Below are positions 22,683 through 35,513 of a DNA stretch of 64,000 bases, piece by piece. Location of the stretch: contig DF239957.1 in assembly GCA_000507305.1 (NCBI GenBank), positions 62,001-126,000 of the forward strand, in the 5' to 3' direction. Both the position numbers and the translations under genes were made by a program. A model generated the notes under the pieces. That model saw only the letters and a list, made by a program, of their open reading frames with translations, was not told where the DNA came from and did not search any database. Numbering within the stretch: the stretch's first letter is position 1; the number at the start of each line of letters is the position of its first letter. The stretch comes from Breviolum minutum Mf 1.05b.01 (lineage: Eukaryota; Sar; Dinophyceae; Suessiales; Symbiodiniaceae).

Positions 22683-22713
<31 letters not shown>
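22571..22713. repeat. 17-nt perfect inverted repeat plus TA tract
   Basis: GACCCCCCCCAAAAAAA at 22571-22587 is matched perfectly in inverted orientation at 22661-22677, with about 73 nt between. A (TA)n tract follows at 22683-22713. The arms are homopolymeric. This is either a foldback element or poly-C/poly-A slippage made symmetrical by an inversion. Confidence 0.7.
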
Positions 22714-22836
22714 CCCACGTAACCAATCACTTAATAACCTCAGGGAATGTACCAAAAGTCTTTGAGAGTGAAGAAGTGAATAAAGTTACCTTCAACACCT
22801 TCGGAATCGCTTGATCAGAATGAGATTGGATCTTAC

Positions 22837-23016
22837 CGGGTAGCCACTGGTAGTTCATGAACACGGTAGATAAAAGCAGAAGGGGTAGCAAGATCTCCAT
22901 GATTGGAATGATAATTGACCAACCCAAATGCTTGGGATCATTTGGAGCAAAGATTCCCTTCAAACACCAGTCGAAGCGAATTGATGACTTCATGATTGAA
23001 ATCTTAGACAATGGAT
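22837..23016 (-). CDS. Internal exon with a transmembrane segment
   Basis: The minus strand is open up to a strong donor, CTACCCG|GTAAGA, at 22837. Before it the translation includes FDWCLKGIFAPNDPKHLGW, then a hydrophobic helix SIIIPIMEILLPLLLLSTVF followed by MNYQWLP. This fits a single membrane-spanning segment. The acceptor is uncertain; candidates are GGAATTGGAAG near 23016 and CAATCATGAAG near 22990. Family unknown. Confidence 0.5.
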
Positions 23017-24744
23017 CTTCCAATTCCAAATGAAACAACCAGTTTCAAGTTGGATAATTATTCTATTTTGTTGGTCTATCAATGTCCCGCGATTTTTCCG
23101 TTCCAACCCTTTCTAAACCCGACGGCTTCTCCTCGCTTGGGTTTCGTCCTGGGTGAACTGTGATGGCTGTGATGGAGGTGCAATGCAGCATTTGGTTGTT
23201 CAAGCTCTCTTTTGAAGGAAGCGTACTGTGAAAGAGTTACCTCTGATGCTTCAACTACTTTAGCAAAAGGAACAAGCTACAGAAAGCCCACCACAATCTC
23301 ATGAGTTTGTGACATAACCCCACATGGTGTTCAGGTTCGGGGATTGAAAATAAGACCTACATGAACATCTAGCTCTCGGGCAACAACCGCAGTGGTCTGT
23401 CCTTCGTTTATGACGTCATCCCAGAAGTATCTAACAATCGCAACTTTCCGTGAGACCCTCATCTAGCTGAGGGTGCCAGCGTGTAGGGAAGCAAATAATG
23501 CAGCAAAAAGTGCGTAGAAAGAAATATCTACAGTATATACACCAAGATTTCAATCTCTGGATGTAGGTTGACATTTAAGTAGGTTACCCTAAAGGATTGC
23601 TCCTGTCTAAAGCAACCTTAACTTCTCACCTCTATGGAAAGTGTGCCGCTTGTTGTGACTTGCTTCATGTACCTATGCGTTTCACCGACTTACACGCTAA
23701 GCAATTGTTTATTTTTTAATTGGAACAAAACCCCACCACACCCCAACCCTACTACTCCACGACGACCCCACCACCCAGTCACTCCAAAATGACAGCAAAC
23801 CCACAACGGCGAAACGACATCACCAAGCGGTGCCCACATCGATACCGAGGTGCCCAGTAAAGAGCATGGGCGTTGAACTCTTGCGATGGTTCTGCAGGGT
23901 CACGACCAAGGAACGGGGGCCCTCTAGTATCCAAGTCCCATTTTGGATTCTTATCCCTTCGCAATAGGGGTGAGCTTACATCACTTGTGGCCCAAGACTG
24001 CTTGAACCCCCTTCAAGCCAGCAGGTTACTTATCAGTCGCAGTCGTTTTCACATGGTGATGCACCATTCATTCATCCATTGACTATTTGAGGCAACTTCA
24101 ATTGATTCCTTTTAGCATAATGTCAAGAAACAACAAAAGAACAATGACACCAATTGGAACTTATCCTGAATCAACTCCAGGGAAGCCAAATCAACCCAAC
24201 CAGTCATCCCGGATTTGCACCTTACTGGGCAAGTTGTAGGTATCTGGCGACTCTCCCAGCATCTCAGGGCAGCTCACTACAGTGGCATTATTGCCCGGGC
24301 AGAAAAGGAAGACATCTTCCAGAAATTCGTTCCTTGGGTTTGGCATGAAGTCCAACAAATTCGAAAAGGGTCGTGTTGTTAGTTAGACATTTTGATACTT
24401 CTTTTTCAACGAGTCTCTTTAAAGGGATGAGAAGCTTTGAAAAACCATCACATGGGAATAGCAAGCCTGGAATTTGTGCCAAACCGACGAGGTGAACAGC
24501 AATGAAGACCTAGACCTAGACACCAGTGACAATTTCAGCACAGCTACAGCAAGAGGATCCCACAAGACACTAGAAGGAACCTTTCTGGATTCAGAAAGTT
24601 GCCCCAGTAAATTTTGGGGTCAACATACCCCATTTCGCTCCACTTCCTGAAAGACAGATCGCTTCTATCTGGAAACTATCCAAAAAAAAAAAGGAAGCTC
24701 CTGCTATAGGCCCAAGTCGGAATCTGAGTGACTCCTGTCGAAAC

Positions 24745-24798
24745 CACATCTTCTGATAGATGTGCTTGGTCAAGCTCTTCAAACGCCAGCGAAATCGC
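24745..24798 (-). CDS. 54-nt exon, helical segment
   Basis: Phase-0 minus-strand exon, acceptor TTGGCGGCCAG|GCGATT, donor GAAGATGTG|GTTTCG. It encodes AISLAFEELDQAHLSEDV, an acidic amphipathic helix. Longer ORFs on both strands overlap it, but only this reading agrees with splice signals at both ends. Function unknown. Confidence 0.5.
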
Positions 24799-25730
24799 CT
24801 GGCCGCCAAAAAAGACTCACGTTTTGTGGCACACGTCTTGAAGGAACCCCAAGCAATAGATCGAAACATCAGGCAGGAATCTCAGAATGACAGAATGTTC
24901 ACAAAATCTAAAGTTGAGCAACAAAAATATGTTCGAGCCATTGGAGGTACTCTAGTGGACATCTTATATAAGGTCTACGTTGCCTGGATGTACGGTGACC
25001 AAAAACATGGTGCATGTTATGTATAGTCTTTATATACGGTACATTGATATTGATTGATATTTCGGATATAGTCTAGTAGATGCCGGTAGATATATACATC
25101 ATATACATATTTAATTCTATTTAGGTCTATGAAGATCCTTATCAGCAATCGCAATCAGTATGTCATGGTGACCACAGCGCGTTCGAAATGCGCCATTGGG
25201 AGAGAGGCGGCTCAAGGTCTCTTGACTGTTCCCAAAAAGGCACTTAGGAACGTGGCAAAGTTTTCCTTGAAATTTCCTACAGCCATGAGCCTGACTCAAA
25301 ATGTTGCTGCAAAAATGCAGTGATGTAGAGTAAATCCATAGTTACAGTACCGCAACAAAAACTGAAATGCTTCCTATCGCGGATTCAAAGCATCTGCAAA
25401 AAGAACTTGAAAAGTATTGTCAATATTCTCCAAAAGGTGGAAAAATCTCCAACATTTCAAGTTACCTCATCACCCCAAGGCCACATTGCCTCCAGGTGCG
25501 TTGCAGCTTCCGAAGCCGGCCCCAGTACTTTTGCATTGGCATCTTGATTCGAAAACCCAAGGGTGGTGGGATCTTCAACAAACCATGCAACACGTCCTTG
25601 GCACTTGGAGGCACTTGGAGATAAGTGATTCGTTGGGTGCTGCGTTTGGTATTTTTTGGATGGCCGATATTTAGTTAGAAATGAACTACTAAACTTTTTA
25701 ATGAAACACAGACCCTTAAATTTCCATGGG

Positions 25731-25866
25731 CAACTTTGTGATCATCAGAGAGTGTTCTCCAGCCATGGGCCCCACCGTCATCCGTATCGCATCCCAAGGA
25801 TCAGCCGCTTTGTGCATCTTCCACACCCGGGACCAGTGGATGAGACGTCGCACCAAACCGTAAAGC
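25731..25866 (-). CDS. Coding-like segment, frame ambiguous
   Basis: Below the acceptor GACTTTCGCGAG|GCTTTA two minus frames look coding. One reads ALRFGATSHPLVP up to a donor GTGTGG. The other reads LYGLVRRLIHWSRVWKMHKA, then ADPWDAIRMTVGPMAGEHSL. The longer frame has good composition. The phase-0 frame fits the splicing style of the window. I cannot decide between them, and the family is not recognised. Confidence 0.4.
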
Positions 25867-25929
25867 CTCGCGAAAGTCGGGGAGATGGAAGTGAAGGCGT
25901 CATGGTTTTTTGAAAACTCAGAGCAAGTA

Positions 25930-27980
25930 GAATTGCCATTCCATCCATCCATCCATCCCTAAAATATCGTGCAAATATATTCTATCGACAGATCATGTGT
26001 GTGTGTGTATATGAGATCATATGAGCAGAAAACCATGTGTGTGTGGGGATATGAATGAGCGTGATAGTTGCGAGCAGATGGACCTTCACACTGTCTTTTT
26101 AAGCGCTGGTCGCCAGAATATCTGCTGACTGCATAGCACCCTCAAACTCTACAATGACATCGTGCTTGTTTCTGCAATGCCACATTTGATCAGAAAATCT
26201 ATCTCTAGGGATTCTTGGTTGCCGCGTAAGTTTCCCAAAGGATACTCCTGCAAAAAGATGCCGTCTTGATCAAATTCAAAATGAATCACCAATCTTCAAA
26301 ATCCGGACCCATGGTGTGAATTCTATATATATTACTACAGCATTCAGTTGAAGGGGGTGATGTGAGCTGATGGCACATCAACAAGTGAACCCTATGTAAT
26401 TGTAATTGGTGAAATTGCCTTGGACCAGTTTTGGGACAACAGGACGGAACTGACCTATACAATTTTTGGCAATACCAGATTTCAAGGCAAACAAATCCAA
26501 CAGGGCAGAAAACCAAGTGGCAGCATCTATCACCTGAATACAGCTACCAGAATCAGCAGAATAATCCATTCCCAACACAAAATATCATAGATTCAGCCTC
26601 AGCAGTGTTTCTCTTGGACATCAGAGGGATGATCCAAAATAAAACACATTAATTATCCAATAATTTGGGTGTCTACTGTCTAATCATCCCATGGAAATTT
26701 TCGGTAACCTCAAGAAGGAACCAAGGAATCCTACTAAACAAAATCAGCAGGTTCAATGGCAAATCCCACATGTTGCTCCCACTCCTGGCCTACAAGCCAT
26801 GGCCATATGATCTACAATACTGCCAGAGAAGATCTCACAAAGCTGCTCATAGTCGAAGAGTCCTGAGCACCAAGGGACTGATGCTTAGTAGCAGATGGCC
26901 ATGGATATTCATGGCAAATTCCGCCATGTGTCATACGACCTTTAATAGTCATTTACACCACACTACCTACTCTGGCTATCTGTAGGGCTGTAGGGTGCCT
27001 CCTCAAAATTTAGGAATGAACCCACTAATATCGTCTTGTCAATGTGATTCACAAAACTTCATTCCTTGGAATGGGACTATAGCCAGGCAAATGGTCGGTT
27101 GCTGTGACAAGAGTTTAGGAGCCCCTTTATTTTCCGGTCGAATACTCAATTCATCGACATGCACAAAGCTTCTATTCAGTGGGATGGTCTCATCTCACCC
27201 TTAATTGAATTCTCACATCGGCTACATGCCGGAATTTCAGATTAACATGACGAATGAAAATCCACTCCTAATCGACGCATTGTCAGTTGTCCGCTTCAAG
27301 GCAAAAACCCTGGAAAACCCCAATATTATTCCCTTGCCTTCGCCCAGAGCAAAAAAAGCAGCGCAAAGGACACAAGAATTCCCTTGCTCAACCTCACTTA
27401 AGGCCCCTTTCTCAAGCATCTTGTCTTGCCAGCAAGGTCGTTTTGTGAGGCGCCAAGGTGCTGGTGAAAAGTTTCATCACTTTGCTGGGCATGTACTTCG
27501 CCAGATTGTCTAAGGCCTGCAAGTTTTGATCGGTATATATCTGGTTCACCCTGGATTTTGATGTTTTTTTCGATTAATAGTCCCTACAATAAGGGAACAT
27601 CCTACTTGTAAGGTGGTGTACTTGACACCACTTTGCATTGAAGTGGATGTGGTATGAGAAGTATATATTTTCAGTCGCAGCAAGAGGGCCCTTGTTGTAG
27701 GGGGCCATGTTCCGCCTATTTCAAAAGGTCCATCCTGCCTGCTCACGAGCCCTTACAGTGAGAGCCTCTGTGGGACGTCACAATTCAAATCTTTCATCAA
27801 ACAGCAGACATGGATTTCTCATTGAAATTGTTCGGTTCCGCATCACCATCCTTCTAGATCCAGCTGAGGTACCAGGCATCTAAAGACTGACTGCCTACTG
27901 ATACTGCATAACATACATGATACATCATGATACGGTTATCTAGTGCCGCCTCAACCTCCCAACTCCTCAAACCCCACCAA
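25930..27980. other. Stretch without a supportable gene
   Basis: Short ATCC and GTGT runs occur at 25940-25960 and 25995-26010. Otherwise there are only short ORFs on both strands without splice agreement that I trust. Confidence 0.35.
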
Positions 27981-27993
27981 GGACCTTCTTCAC

Positions 27994-28041
27994 CCGTTCT
28001 TCTTCACTCAGCTCCAATCCTTCGTCTTCCAATGGCCCTTC
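27994..28041 (-). CDS. 48-nt acidic exon
   Basis: Phase-0 minus-strand exon, acceptor ATCAAGCTCAG|GAAGGG, donor GAACGG|GTGAAG. It encodes EGPLEDEGLELSEEER. A further possible exon with a GC donor lies at about 28084-28126 (AAKPAHRGRASFT). The plus-strand ORF over the same bases, rich in Arg/Pro, is judged a shadow. Function unknown. Confidence 0.45.
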
Positions 28042-29553
28042 CTGAGCTTGATTCCTTGAGTGATGGCTCACAGAGGCCTCGTGAAAGAAGCGCGTCCTCG
28101 GTGTGCAGGCTTTGCAGCCTTCCGGAATGGAAACCCCACCCGCCGGTCCAGAATCAAAACAATGAAACCTTCATTCTTTCCTCGTGCTGCACCTTCTCGG
28201 ACAGGAGTTGTTGGACCTGCCTCAATTGTTGGGGTTGCTATGTTTCCTTAAGTTTTCCTATGAATCTCTGTATTTTTGATTTCATGGGATCCATCAAATA
28301 CACGATTTACCCTTTCATGTTTTGCATCTAGTTCCGTCTACAAAGATATGAAACTCCTTGAGTACAAAACCTTCGGAAAAAGCTGTAAATGCCAGAGGCC
28401 AAACGGTGAAGCGGTTAAGTCGACCACACAAATGGGATTTTCACAGCAACACGAAGATCACTACCGATTTCAAGTTGGAACAACTGACAAAATGTAAAGC
28501 TCATAGAATTCCAGATTGGATGAGGGCTTCATAGCGATTCAATGCAAATTCTCGCAGTTCAACCCGCCACGTTCGAGTCTAACACTTCCAAGGTTCCAGT
28601 AATCCTCCGCGGCTGCTTGATGCATGGCTTCCAAATCAGCTAAGCGCTTTTTCTTGGCCAAATCAGTGCGCACACAGCGCCTTGAAAACAAAACAAGAAT
28701 GGGCTGCCACTGTTTTTTGCAGCTCCCTGGAATACCGCGTGTTCTGGAAAGGAAGAAACTTGAGAAAAAGATTGGAGTTTTGAAGTTTTAAATGGGTATT
28801 CAATCAATATGAAAATCCATCAAACAATCCTTGTACATGGGTTCAGAAATGCTGCAGGACACCCCACATGGTCAAATCATCTATTTGTTTCATCTGTTCA
28901 ACCTATTCTGCAGTACACCACCATTGCAAATGACATAGCCATGCACCATTATCATTAGAATCATCAGCATTGCTGGTAAGCACAGGTACCAAGCACCAAG
29001 AAAAGCGAACCCCCCGAAGTCTCTGCAGTGCCAAACTGCAAGCTGTTTGGCAACCACAGAAATGTTTGGATGATTTAAGGGAAACTCTTTGCGCTTTTTG
29101 CACTTCGGTGTCAATAATTACATCGAAGGCACTCAGGACTCAGCACGTTCACGAATCTATCGACTATTGATGCTTGTTCTACTGTGTGGATAATCACAAG
29201 CCTTATCAATGTGTCAGTCTACACCATTTTTTCAGTCAATTGCTGTGGTCAACATGGCACTGCTCCATTATATCATAAGCCAACCCTTCCATTTAGATTC
29301 TCCCCCAAAAAAAATATCAATGGAAGCATGACCAATCCACATGTGTTGGCACGCTTTCCAGAAGTTAATCAATTGTGGGCCGAAAAACAGAAACACCTTT
29401 GATTTTGATACTATCAAGCCACGTCAGAGTCCCACCCCAGTAGCAAGACTCCTCGTGATTCCAATCTATAATCTATAGCAAGTATAGTATATCTGCATTG
29501 ATCCTTTACCCACAAGCACACAGAATGCCACAAACACACAAACAGAACTCCCT

Positions 29554-29610
29554 CACCACCACCACCACCACCACCACCACCACCACCACCACCACCACCA
29601 CCACCACCAG

Positions 29611-29645
<35 letters not shown>

Positions 29646-30310
29646 CCACCCGCGACATTTTGAAAATGACAAAAACAGCAAAAATGACCAAAAAAAAACA
29701 CAAGGTATCATACAGTAATTACAACCCGGCCTCAAATTTTGCATCTCCAACTGCACTTCCCTTTGGGCCATAAAATCCAAACAGCTCTTCCGATTGTGCT
29801 GCACGAAATTCCGGACCGAAGAAGCAGAACTGGGCCGGGACCTTTTCTTCTCTTCCTGGTGCTCTCGCTTCGACAAGAAGCGGGAAAGGTCCTGGAAATG
29901 GGCTCAAGAGAGGCAGCAACAGCAGCAACAACAGCAACAGCAACAGCAACAGCAACCAGCAACAGCAACAACCACCACAACCACAACCACAACCACAACC
30001 ACAACAACAACAACAACAACAACACGACTACGACTTGCCACTTGCCACTTGCCACTTGCCACTTGCCACTTGCCACTACAAATACGACTACAACAACAAC
30101 TGCAGCTACGGTTACAGCCACCGCTACTCGTCCAAGTGCCCGGCATCACCCTTGACGGACGGGTGGGTACGGGCTCAAAGCATTGGCAGCCAGGTCACAA
30201 CTGGAAGACACATGCACCAAACGCACGACGACTACGACTACGTTTACGAGAACGACTACAGCTACGACTACGACTACGACTACTACCACTACCCCTACCC
30301 CTAACACTAC
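29554..30310. repeat. Compound microsatellite block
   Basis: Successive tracts: (ACC)n at 29554-29608, (ATC)n at about 29610-29646, CAG/CAA triplets at about 29913-30024, a 7-nt repeat (CTTGCCA) at about 30033-30077, and TACGAC-type hexamers at about 30222-30290 followed by CACTAC repeats. They generate spurious Thr, Gln, Val and Leu ORFs on both strands. About 260 nt of ordinary sequence (29647-29905) separates the first pair from the rest. Confidence 0.85.
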
Positions 30311-30496
30311 CACTACCACTTGTTGTGCTGCTGCAGGGGCAGCAAACGAACCAGGACCTTTTGCCTGGGCAGGTGGCCGGCTTTGCACCGTTCCCGTGTC
30401 CACCGCCCTTCTGCACCCATCTTACCATCCATCTCAGAGCCCCTGTCCAACTTTTCTTTGAAGCAGTTTGAAATCTTTGATACCATCTTCTCGTCT

Positions 30497-30655
30497 CTAC
30501 GGTGGAAAACCCAAGTCCTCAGCTTTCAAGGGTCCCTTGCCCAGCTCTCGTTCAATCTCCAACGCCACCGATCGCTGACCTAAACCCTTTGGATTTTGGG
30601 CGGTCAGCAACTCAGGTTGCGAGCGACAACGCGCAATCTTCAAACGAAGCCGGTC
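30497..30655 (-). CDS. Terminal exon, basic/charged protein
   Basis: Minus-strand exon of 159 nt, acceptor TTCCACCCAACAG|GACCGG, phase 0, ending in TAG at 30497-30499. It encodes 52 residues: DRLRLKIARCRSQPELLTAQ, then NPKGLGQRSVALEIERELGK, and ending EDLGFPP. Highly charged, partly helical. Together with the next exon upstream (30973-31086, also phase 0) it forms the 3' end of one gene. Family not recognised. Confidence 0.65.
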   Translation of the reverse strand, partial: DRLRLKIARCRSQPELLTAQNPKGLGQRSVALEIERELGKGPLKAEDLGFPP

Positions 30656-30972
30656 CTGTTGGGTGGAATCTGGGTCTCAGCCTGGAAGTTGAACAGCTGG
30701 AGATTGAAACATGATGGTTGAATGAATGGAATGAGAGGCATATCTAAGTATCCATCCGAAATTTCAGGGTTCTGAGATCGTAAGAAAGTGGATTACATGA
30801 GAGGAAAGAAAAGGCTGTTTGGTACCCTTATTTGTTTGTTCACCTTATTCTGACCGCTCCAAATCCCAAACTTCCTATGCAGACCCATCTAAACAACTTG
30901 AGATTGGGCACATCGCACGCACCCCATTCTCTACCCGCCTACCCCGCCATCCCGCTCCTGCAAGGTTCCTAC

Positions 30973-31086
30973 CTTGGGCGTCCTCGGTCTCCGCAAGAAG
31001 GCCGCCAGGGATGGCTTAGTCGCGGCGGCGTCCGACAGCAGGCGCTGTGGGCGTGGTTTCAAGGCGCGCAACTGTGCATCGATCTC
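30973..31086 (-). CDS. Internal exon, same gene as 30497-30655
   Basis: Phase-0 minus-strand exon of 114 nt with excellent sites: acceptor GTTTCCTCCGGAG|GAGATC and donor ACGCCCAAG|GTAGGA. It encodes 38 residues starting EIDAQLRALKPRPQRLLSDA and ending FLRRPRTPK. Arg/Pro/Ala-rich and basic. An intermediate exon may lie between 30680 and 30960, for example AETQIPPNRTGF after TTCAACTTCCAG. Function unknown. Confidence 0.7.
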
Positions 31087-31402
31087 CTCCGGAGGAAACC
31101 AAGTGAGCGAATGGAGATCTGATCTAACCCTCAAATTTTCATTTTGCAAATCCATCTTTGTGGCAAGTAAAAGAATGTTTCTCCAACATGTGCTGAATTC
31201 TGGAATATTAATACTATCAGTATAAATAGAGGATTGAATGAAAGCTCACGTTTGCTTGAATTTTTTGGGTCGGTTTCTATCGCCTGCCTATCTAAGCAGT
31301 TTTGGGTCAGCAAGGTACAGGTCTTTATTACATCTCTCACCCATTCTGGTGAAGTTACCCTTTCTGGACTAACAACTTGTGGTTAAGATGATTGTTGTTG
31401 GG

Positions 31403-31832
31403 CTACATCTTACTGGGTGGCAATTTGCCAGCCAGCTTCAACGACAGTATATCTCCTTCAACGTCAGTGAGATTTCCCCATCTTCGTACTAAATTCAGAA
31501 GAAATTCAAGGGCTGAACCCCTCCAGTCGAATGTCACAATAATTTTACACCTTCTTAAAGGTTCACTATCATATTTCACCACAGAAGAAAGAGACCTTGT
31601 GGCAGATTGTGGCAGAATGCAGCGGGAACCCTGAGGCTCTCGGAGCCTATCTTTCCACCAGAAGTTCATGGACCTCGCGGTTCCAAAATATGTTGGCATA
31701 AGCTTCACGTCCAGTTTCCCTCGGGATACCTTGAAACTCACCGGGAATACTACCAGCCTTTCGAGACCCCTGAAGTTCTGCACTCCGAGACTCCTCTTGC
31801 ATCTTCAGGCAGGAGGCCTTTATCTGCTGAAA
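31403..31832 (-). CDS. Two exons or more, unknown protein
   Basis: Exon 31742-31832 has acceptor CGCCTCGACAG|TTTCAG and a perfect donor ATTCCCG|GTGAGT. It reads FQQIKASCLKMQEESRSAEL, then QGSRKAGSIP, a helical charged segment. Below it, 31403 to about 31730 is a long open minus frame: IIVTFDWRGSALEFLLNLVR, then RWGNLTDVEGDILSLKLAGK near its end, just before a stop at 31403-31405 that overlaps a possible GTAAGA donor. The lower part looks coding, but its acceptor is not fixed. It is probably the gene immediately upstream of the one ending at 30497. Confidence 0.5.
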
Positions 31833-32986
31833 CTGTCGAGGCGTGAAAGGCAGCCTCAGTACATCTCGGCTTGTCAATTCTTTGGTATCAGAGTCTTAAG
31901 GGTACGGATTGGCAATCATCGATTCTTTGGATGCCTTTGGAACAGGTGAAATCAGAAAGCTTGCCCTCTGAGATTGTCTTAAGATGAGAGTGCAGCTCCA
32001 CATGAAAGAAGAGGACAAAAGATGATGACGAGTCCTACACGGAAGGAAAAAAGACGGAATCAGTGCAGCTGGTGCAAGTGAAAAACACAATAAATAGAAT
32101 CCAGGGTGTTACCAAGCAAACCTGATCACTTCGTTTTGTAAAGTTAATATATAAGTGGCTCGCAGATAATAATATCATCAAAATTGATCAAGTATCATGA
32201 CAACCCGATTGAGATTATTTGCCATTCAAATCCCATGCATAATTTTGCCTTGCATTGGCTTACTTGGCTTACAAACGATACCAACTCACCAACTTTGAAT
32301 GGTTCCCCTGCCAACCACAACGCCCTGCACGAACTCTACAAGGAGAAGAAACTCCTCTCGCCGAGGACCATCAGTTTTCAGTATGCGGTTCTCCTTGCAA
32401 AGCCATGCATATCCAGGGGGAAGTCATCAAAGAGACGGTTGGTACTGGGATAGAATTAACTCACGTATAATCCCAACTATACATATGTTAATACTGCTTA
32501 CCCACATGCAACGGGGATAGTCACGAACATAAAATACCCATCATCTACTCGCCATCCACACATACTTCGTTCAGACCATCCCCCTTCTTGTGCCCACAAC
32601 TGGATCTTTGAAGAGACCCTTACCTGTCACTATCCAAAAGTTCTTAGATCTGATGCTGCAGATGAAGGCACACCTCACATGAAATATGGACACGGTCAAA
32701 TGTCATCATGTTGAAAACCAACTTGAAAGGTCCTGAAATCAAGGCCATCCTTTTTAACCACCACTTCTTTTGCCCTCATATGACTCACATCAGACAATCT
32801 AAAGATGCGGTATCAAAGTCATGATGTTGTTGGTGAGACCGCAATGTGCCATGAAGAAAAAAATCGAGAAAAAACTTCAACGTTTCATGGAGATCTTGTC
32901 TTCTTACCTGCTGAAACCCTCCACTCCATCTAATGATAGAAGGCAACTAGACACAGTTTTTCCATCACATCACCATGGGGTGACAC

Positions 32987-33120
32987 TCTGCAGAGTCTCT
33001 CCTTGACGGTTTCCAAACTCTGAATTGAGCCCACTGACAGGCGTGCGGCGGAACTGGGACGCTGAGGCGAAGCTGTCATTGCGGACGGTGACAGGACAGA
33101 CAGAGATGTCCAAGGAGGAT
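32987..33120 (-). CDS. Ser/Ala-rich exon
   Basis: The minus strand reads LSPSAMTASPQRPSSAARLS, then VGSIQSLETVKERLCR, up to a possible donor TGCAGA|GTGTCA at 32987 (a GA donor after GTCAAG is an alternative). Ser/Pro/Arg-rich, probably disordered, followed by a short helix. Acceptor not fixed. Confidence 0.4.
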
Positions 33121-34951
33121 GAATGAGGAACATTTCAGAAGAGGAACTAAGTAAGACAGAATGAGCGAGGTAGAGTAATGCTGATGATGGTGAATACTGA
33201 TATCAATGATTCATTTGAATCATAAGCAGCAAAGCAGCATGGGTCATCCACCTCGTGATATTCTATCTCATGATGCTGCTTGCACTTCTCATTTCATGGA
33301 TGAGATTTGCAGGCGGTTTTGCTGAACTGGCACAAGCTATGCTATAGAGTGCATTGTTTCTATTGAAATCAGCTTGAGAAGAATTCGATCTGTTGAGGTC
33401 AGGAGGTCTTGAAGAGTTCTACAGCAAGCCAAAAATCCACGTTTCAAGAGAGAAATCGTCCTCTGCAAATCATGATGTTTCCATGAAGCCTGCAAACTAG
33501 CATGCCATGCACAGCCAGTGGATTCGTTCAGAACTGCGTTGTACAAAGACATCCGTATTGTGTACAAGTGTACCGGATTTATAGTGGAAATCGCCAGTTC
33601 ACCATCGATATAGGAACACGGATCCCACTCTGCAAAAACAACAAACTTGCCAACATCTCCCCTTCATCAAAGCCAACAAGGAAACAGGTGGGAAAAAAAA
33701 CATGATCAATGTGTATAATGATCCTACAGGTTTATAGGAAGAAGATTAACTCCAACACTGGGGCAAACCTCCAGCGGCCAGTAGACTGGCCACCAACGGC
33801 CTGACAACTCTCAAGGGCAACACCGTTCACGGGACATCACAAGACACTCGGGGTGGGAATCCTTTTTGAAAGACTGGTGTAATGAGGAAAACTGGCACAC
33901 TTTCAAAACAAATCCCAACCTAAAGTGGGAGAATGGGACCCATTCAAGAACACAAATCATATCAGGAACTTTGGCACACCAGTTGATCTTAGCCCATGGT
34001 GATCCCAAACATCTTGGTCATCCAAGGTATGTCAAAACTCCCTTACCTTCCAGAAAACATAGTTGGGGGGTGCTTCAGATGCAGCCCCTTAGAAGGGAAC
34101 TTCCCTGAAGCATCGCCCTGTCTTTGTGAGGTCACAATCCTTTGAGGTCGGTGAGTTGGACACGTTCCCACGCTCCAAACGGCTTGACAAAAATTGCTTC
34201 AACTGCACGGCACTTTGCAATGTTTGAAGCAAACCATCAACTTAAATTCTCTCAGTAAGTCTTTCTCGATTGTGCACTCAGGTTTCCCAGTCTCCAAGAA
34301 ACAGAGGACATCGAGGTTGGTACAGTAGGATGCCCCACCAACAATGACCTTTTTTGATCCCTTCCATATTTTGAGGCACGCTCAAAATATGGGTTGAGCC
34401 ACTCAAATCGTTAGGCTCAAAAAAGTGTATATAACTAAAAAATGAATGGAAGGTGCTTTCACAAACAGAGCCGTTTCGGGGCATGTTCCTTTCTCATTGA
34501 AAATATCATTTGCAAGGTGTCCCATTATCCTGAAGATCTCAACATTTACAACCTCATTCTAAATTAGAATGGCCAGTCGGGAAGTATCAACCCACATTGC
34601 AAGCCTTCGCCAAGCACCAGTCCTTCGCCTTCATGCCAAGGTGAAAGCCGGTTTGGGTTGGGTCAATTCGATGTTGCCATCGCGGATTGCATGATTTCGG
34701 ATTGTGAAGTCAGTTGGTCTGGGAACTTTACAAAAAAAGTCCATATATATAGTCACATTGTCATATTTCACTAAACCCAATTAAGGTCATCTTGGGATGA
34801 GTTCCCTTGATAAACTAGTAAGGGTCGTGCTCCTGATGGTTTGCCGTTTGTGGCCCTCTAAACAGGGGTATGGCTCCCGTTACGTCTACGAGAGGAAATA
34901 TAGACTCCACCACGAGGATGGCGGGATTGATAGAGGAATGAATGATGATTA

Positions 34952-35092
34952 TTACACTTCTTGAATGTTAAACCAAAAGGAAGGCTTTATTACAAATGGA
35001 ACATATTCTGATTGGTGACAGCCTTTCTCCGGCGCCTTCCGCTTGGTGGAACCGACATCGCTGAGCCTGGCTGTATGGGAAGCCCAGATCCC
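34952..35092 (-). CDS. Terminal exon, unknown protein
   Basis: Phase-0 minus-strand exon, acceptor AATCACTATTTCCAG|GGGATC, ending in a stop at 34952-34954. It encodes 46 residues: GIWASHTARLSDVGSTKRKA, then PEKGCHQSEYVPFVIKPSFW and FNIQEV. A basic KRK run could act as a nuclear signal, which is speculative. It probably belongs with the exon at 35417-35513. A connecting exon is needed because their phases differ. Confidence 0.55.
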   Translation of the reverse strand, partial: GIWASHTARLSDVGSTKRKAPEKGCHQSEYVPFVIKPSFWFNIQEV

Positions 35093-35416
35093 CTGGAAAT
35101 AGTGATTGGGGTTGACACAACCAGATTCTAGGTGTGTAGGCGTGTAGGCAATGGTGCATGGAAAGGTCATGTAACACAACCCCAGGTTTTGACCCCTGAT
35201 TAACCTTAAAAAAATGAGATGGAACTATGTACACTCTCTGCAGTTGAGCAAGATTTGAGCTGAAACCAGAGGCACAAAGCTTCGAGTCACATAAATCATC
35301 ATTTTCAGTTTCCTGTTGTGGAAAAACTTTGATGATTATTCGTTGCTTTTTGTAAAATTCAACCCAACTAGCCACCAGATCTCATTTGAGGTGTCCATTT
35401 GTTTGCTGACCCGTAC

Positions 35417-35513
35417 CTTGACTGAGGCCCCCCGAGCCCGTCGGCATCGCAGGTAATGGAAAAGCCAAGGGGGTTTGATTGTTGAAAATGTCATCCCTTA
35501 CCACATAAAGTTC
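35417..35513 (-). CDS. Internal exon upstream of the 34952 gene end
   Basis: Minus-strand exon of 97 nt, acceptor AGGAAATGCAAG|GAACTT, donor CTCAGTCAAG|GTACGG. It encodes ELYVVRDDIFNNQTPLAFPL, then PAMPTGSGGLSQ, ending in phase 1. It starts as a folded-looking segment and ends in a Gly/Pro/Ser linker. Upstream codons also stay open, so the exon may be longer. Family not recognised. Confidence 0.55.

Noticed and set aside
24760-25026. 88-codon plus-strand ORF rich in Lys/Arg
   Set aside because: It overlaps the well-spliced minus exon 24745-24798 and has no supporting signals.
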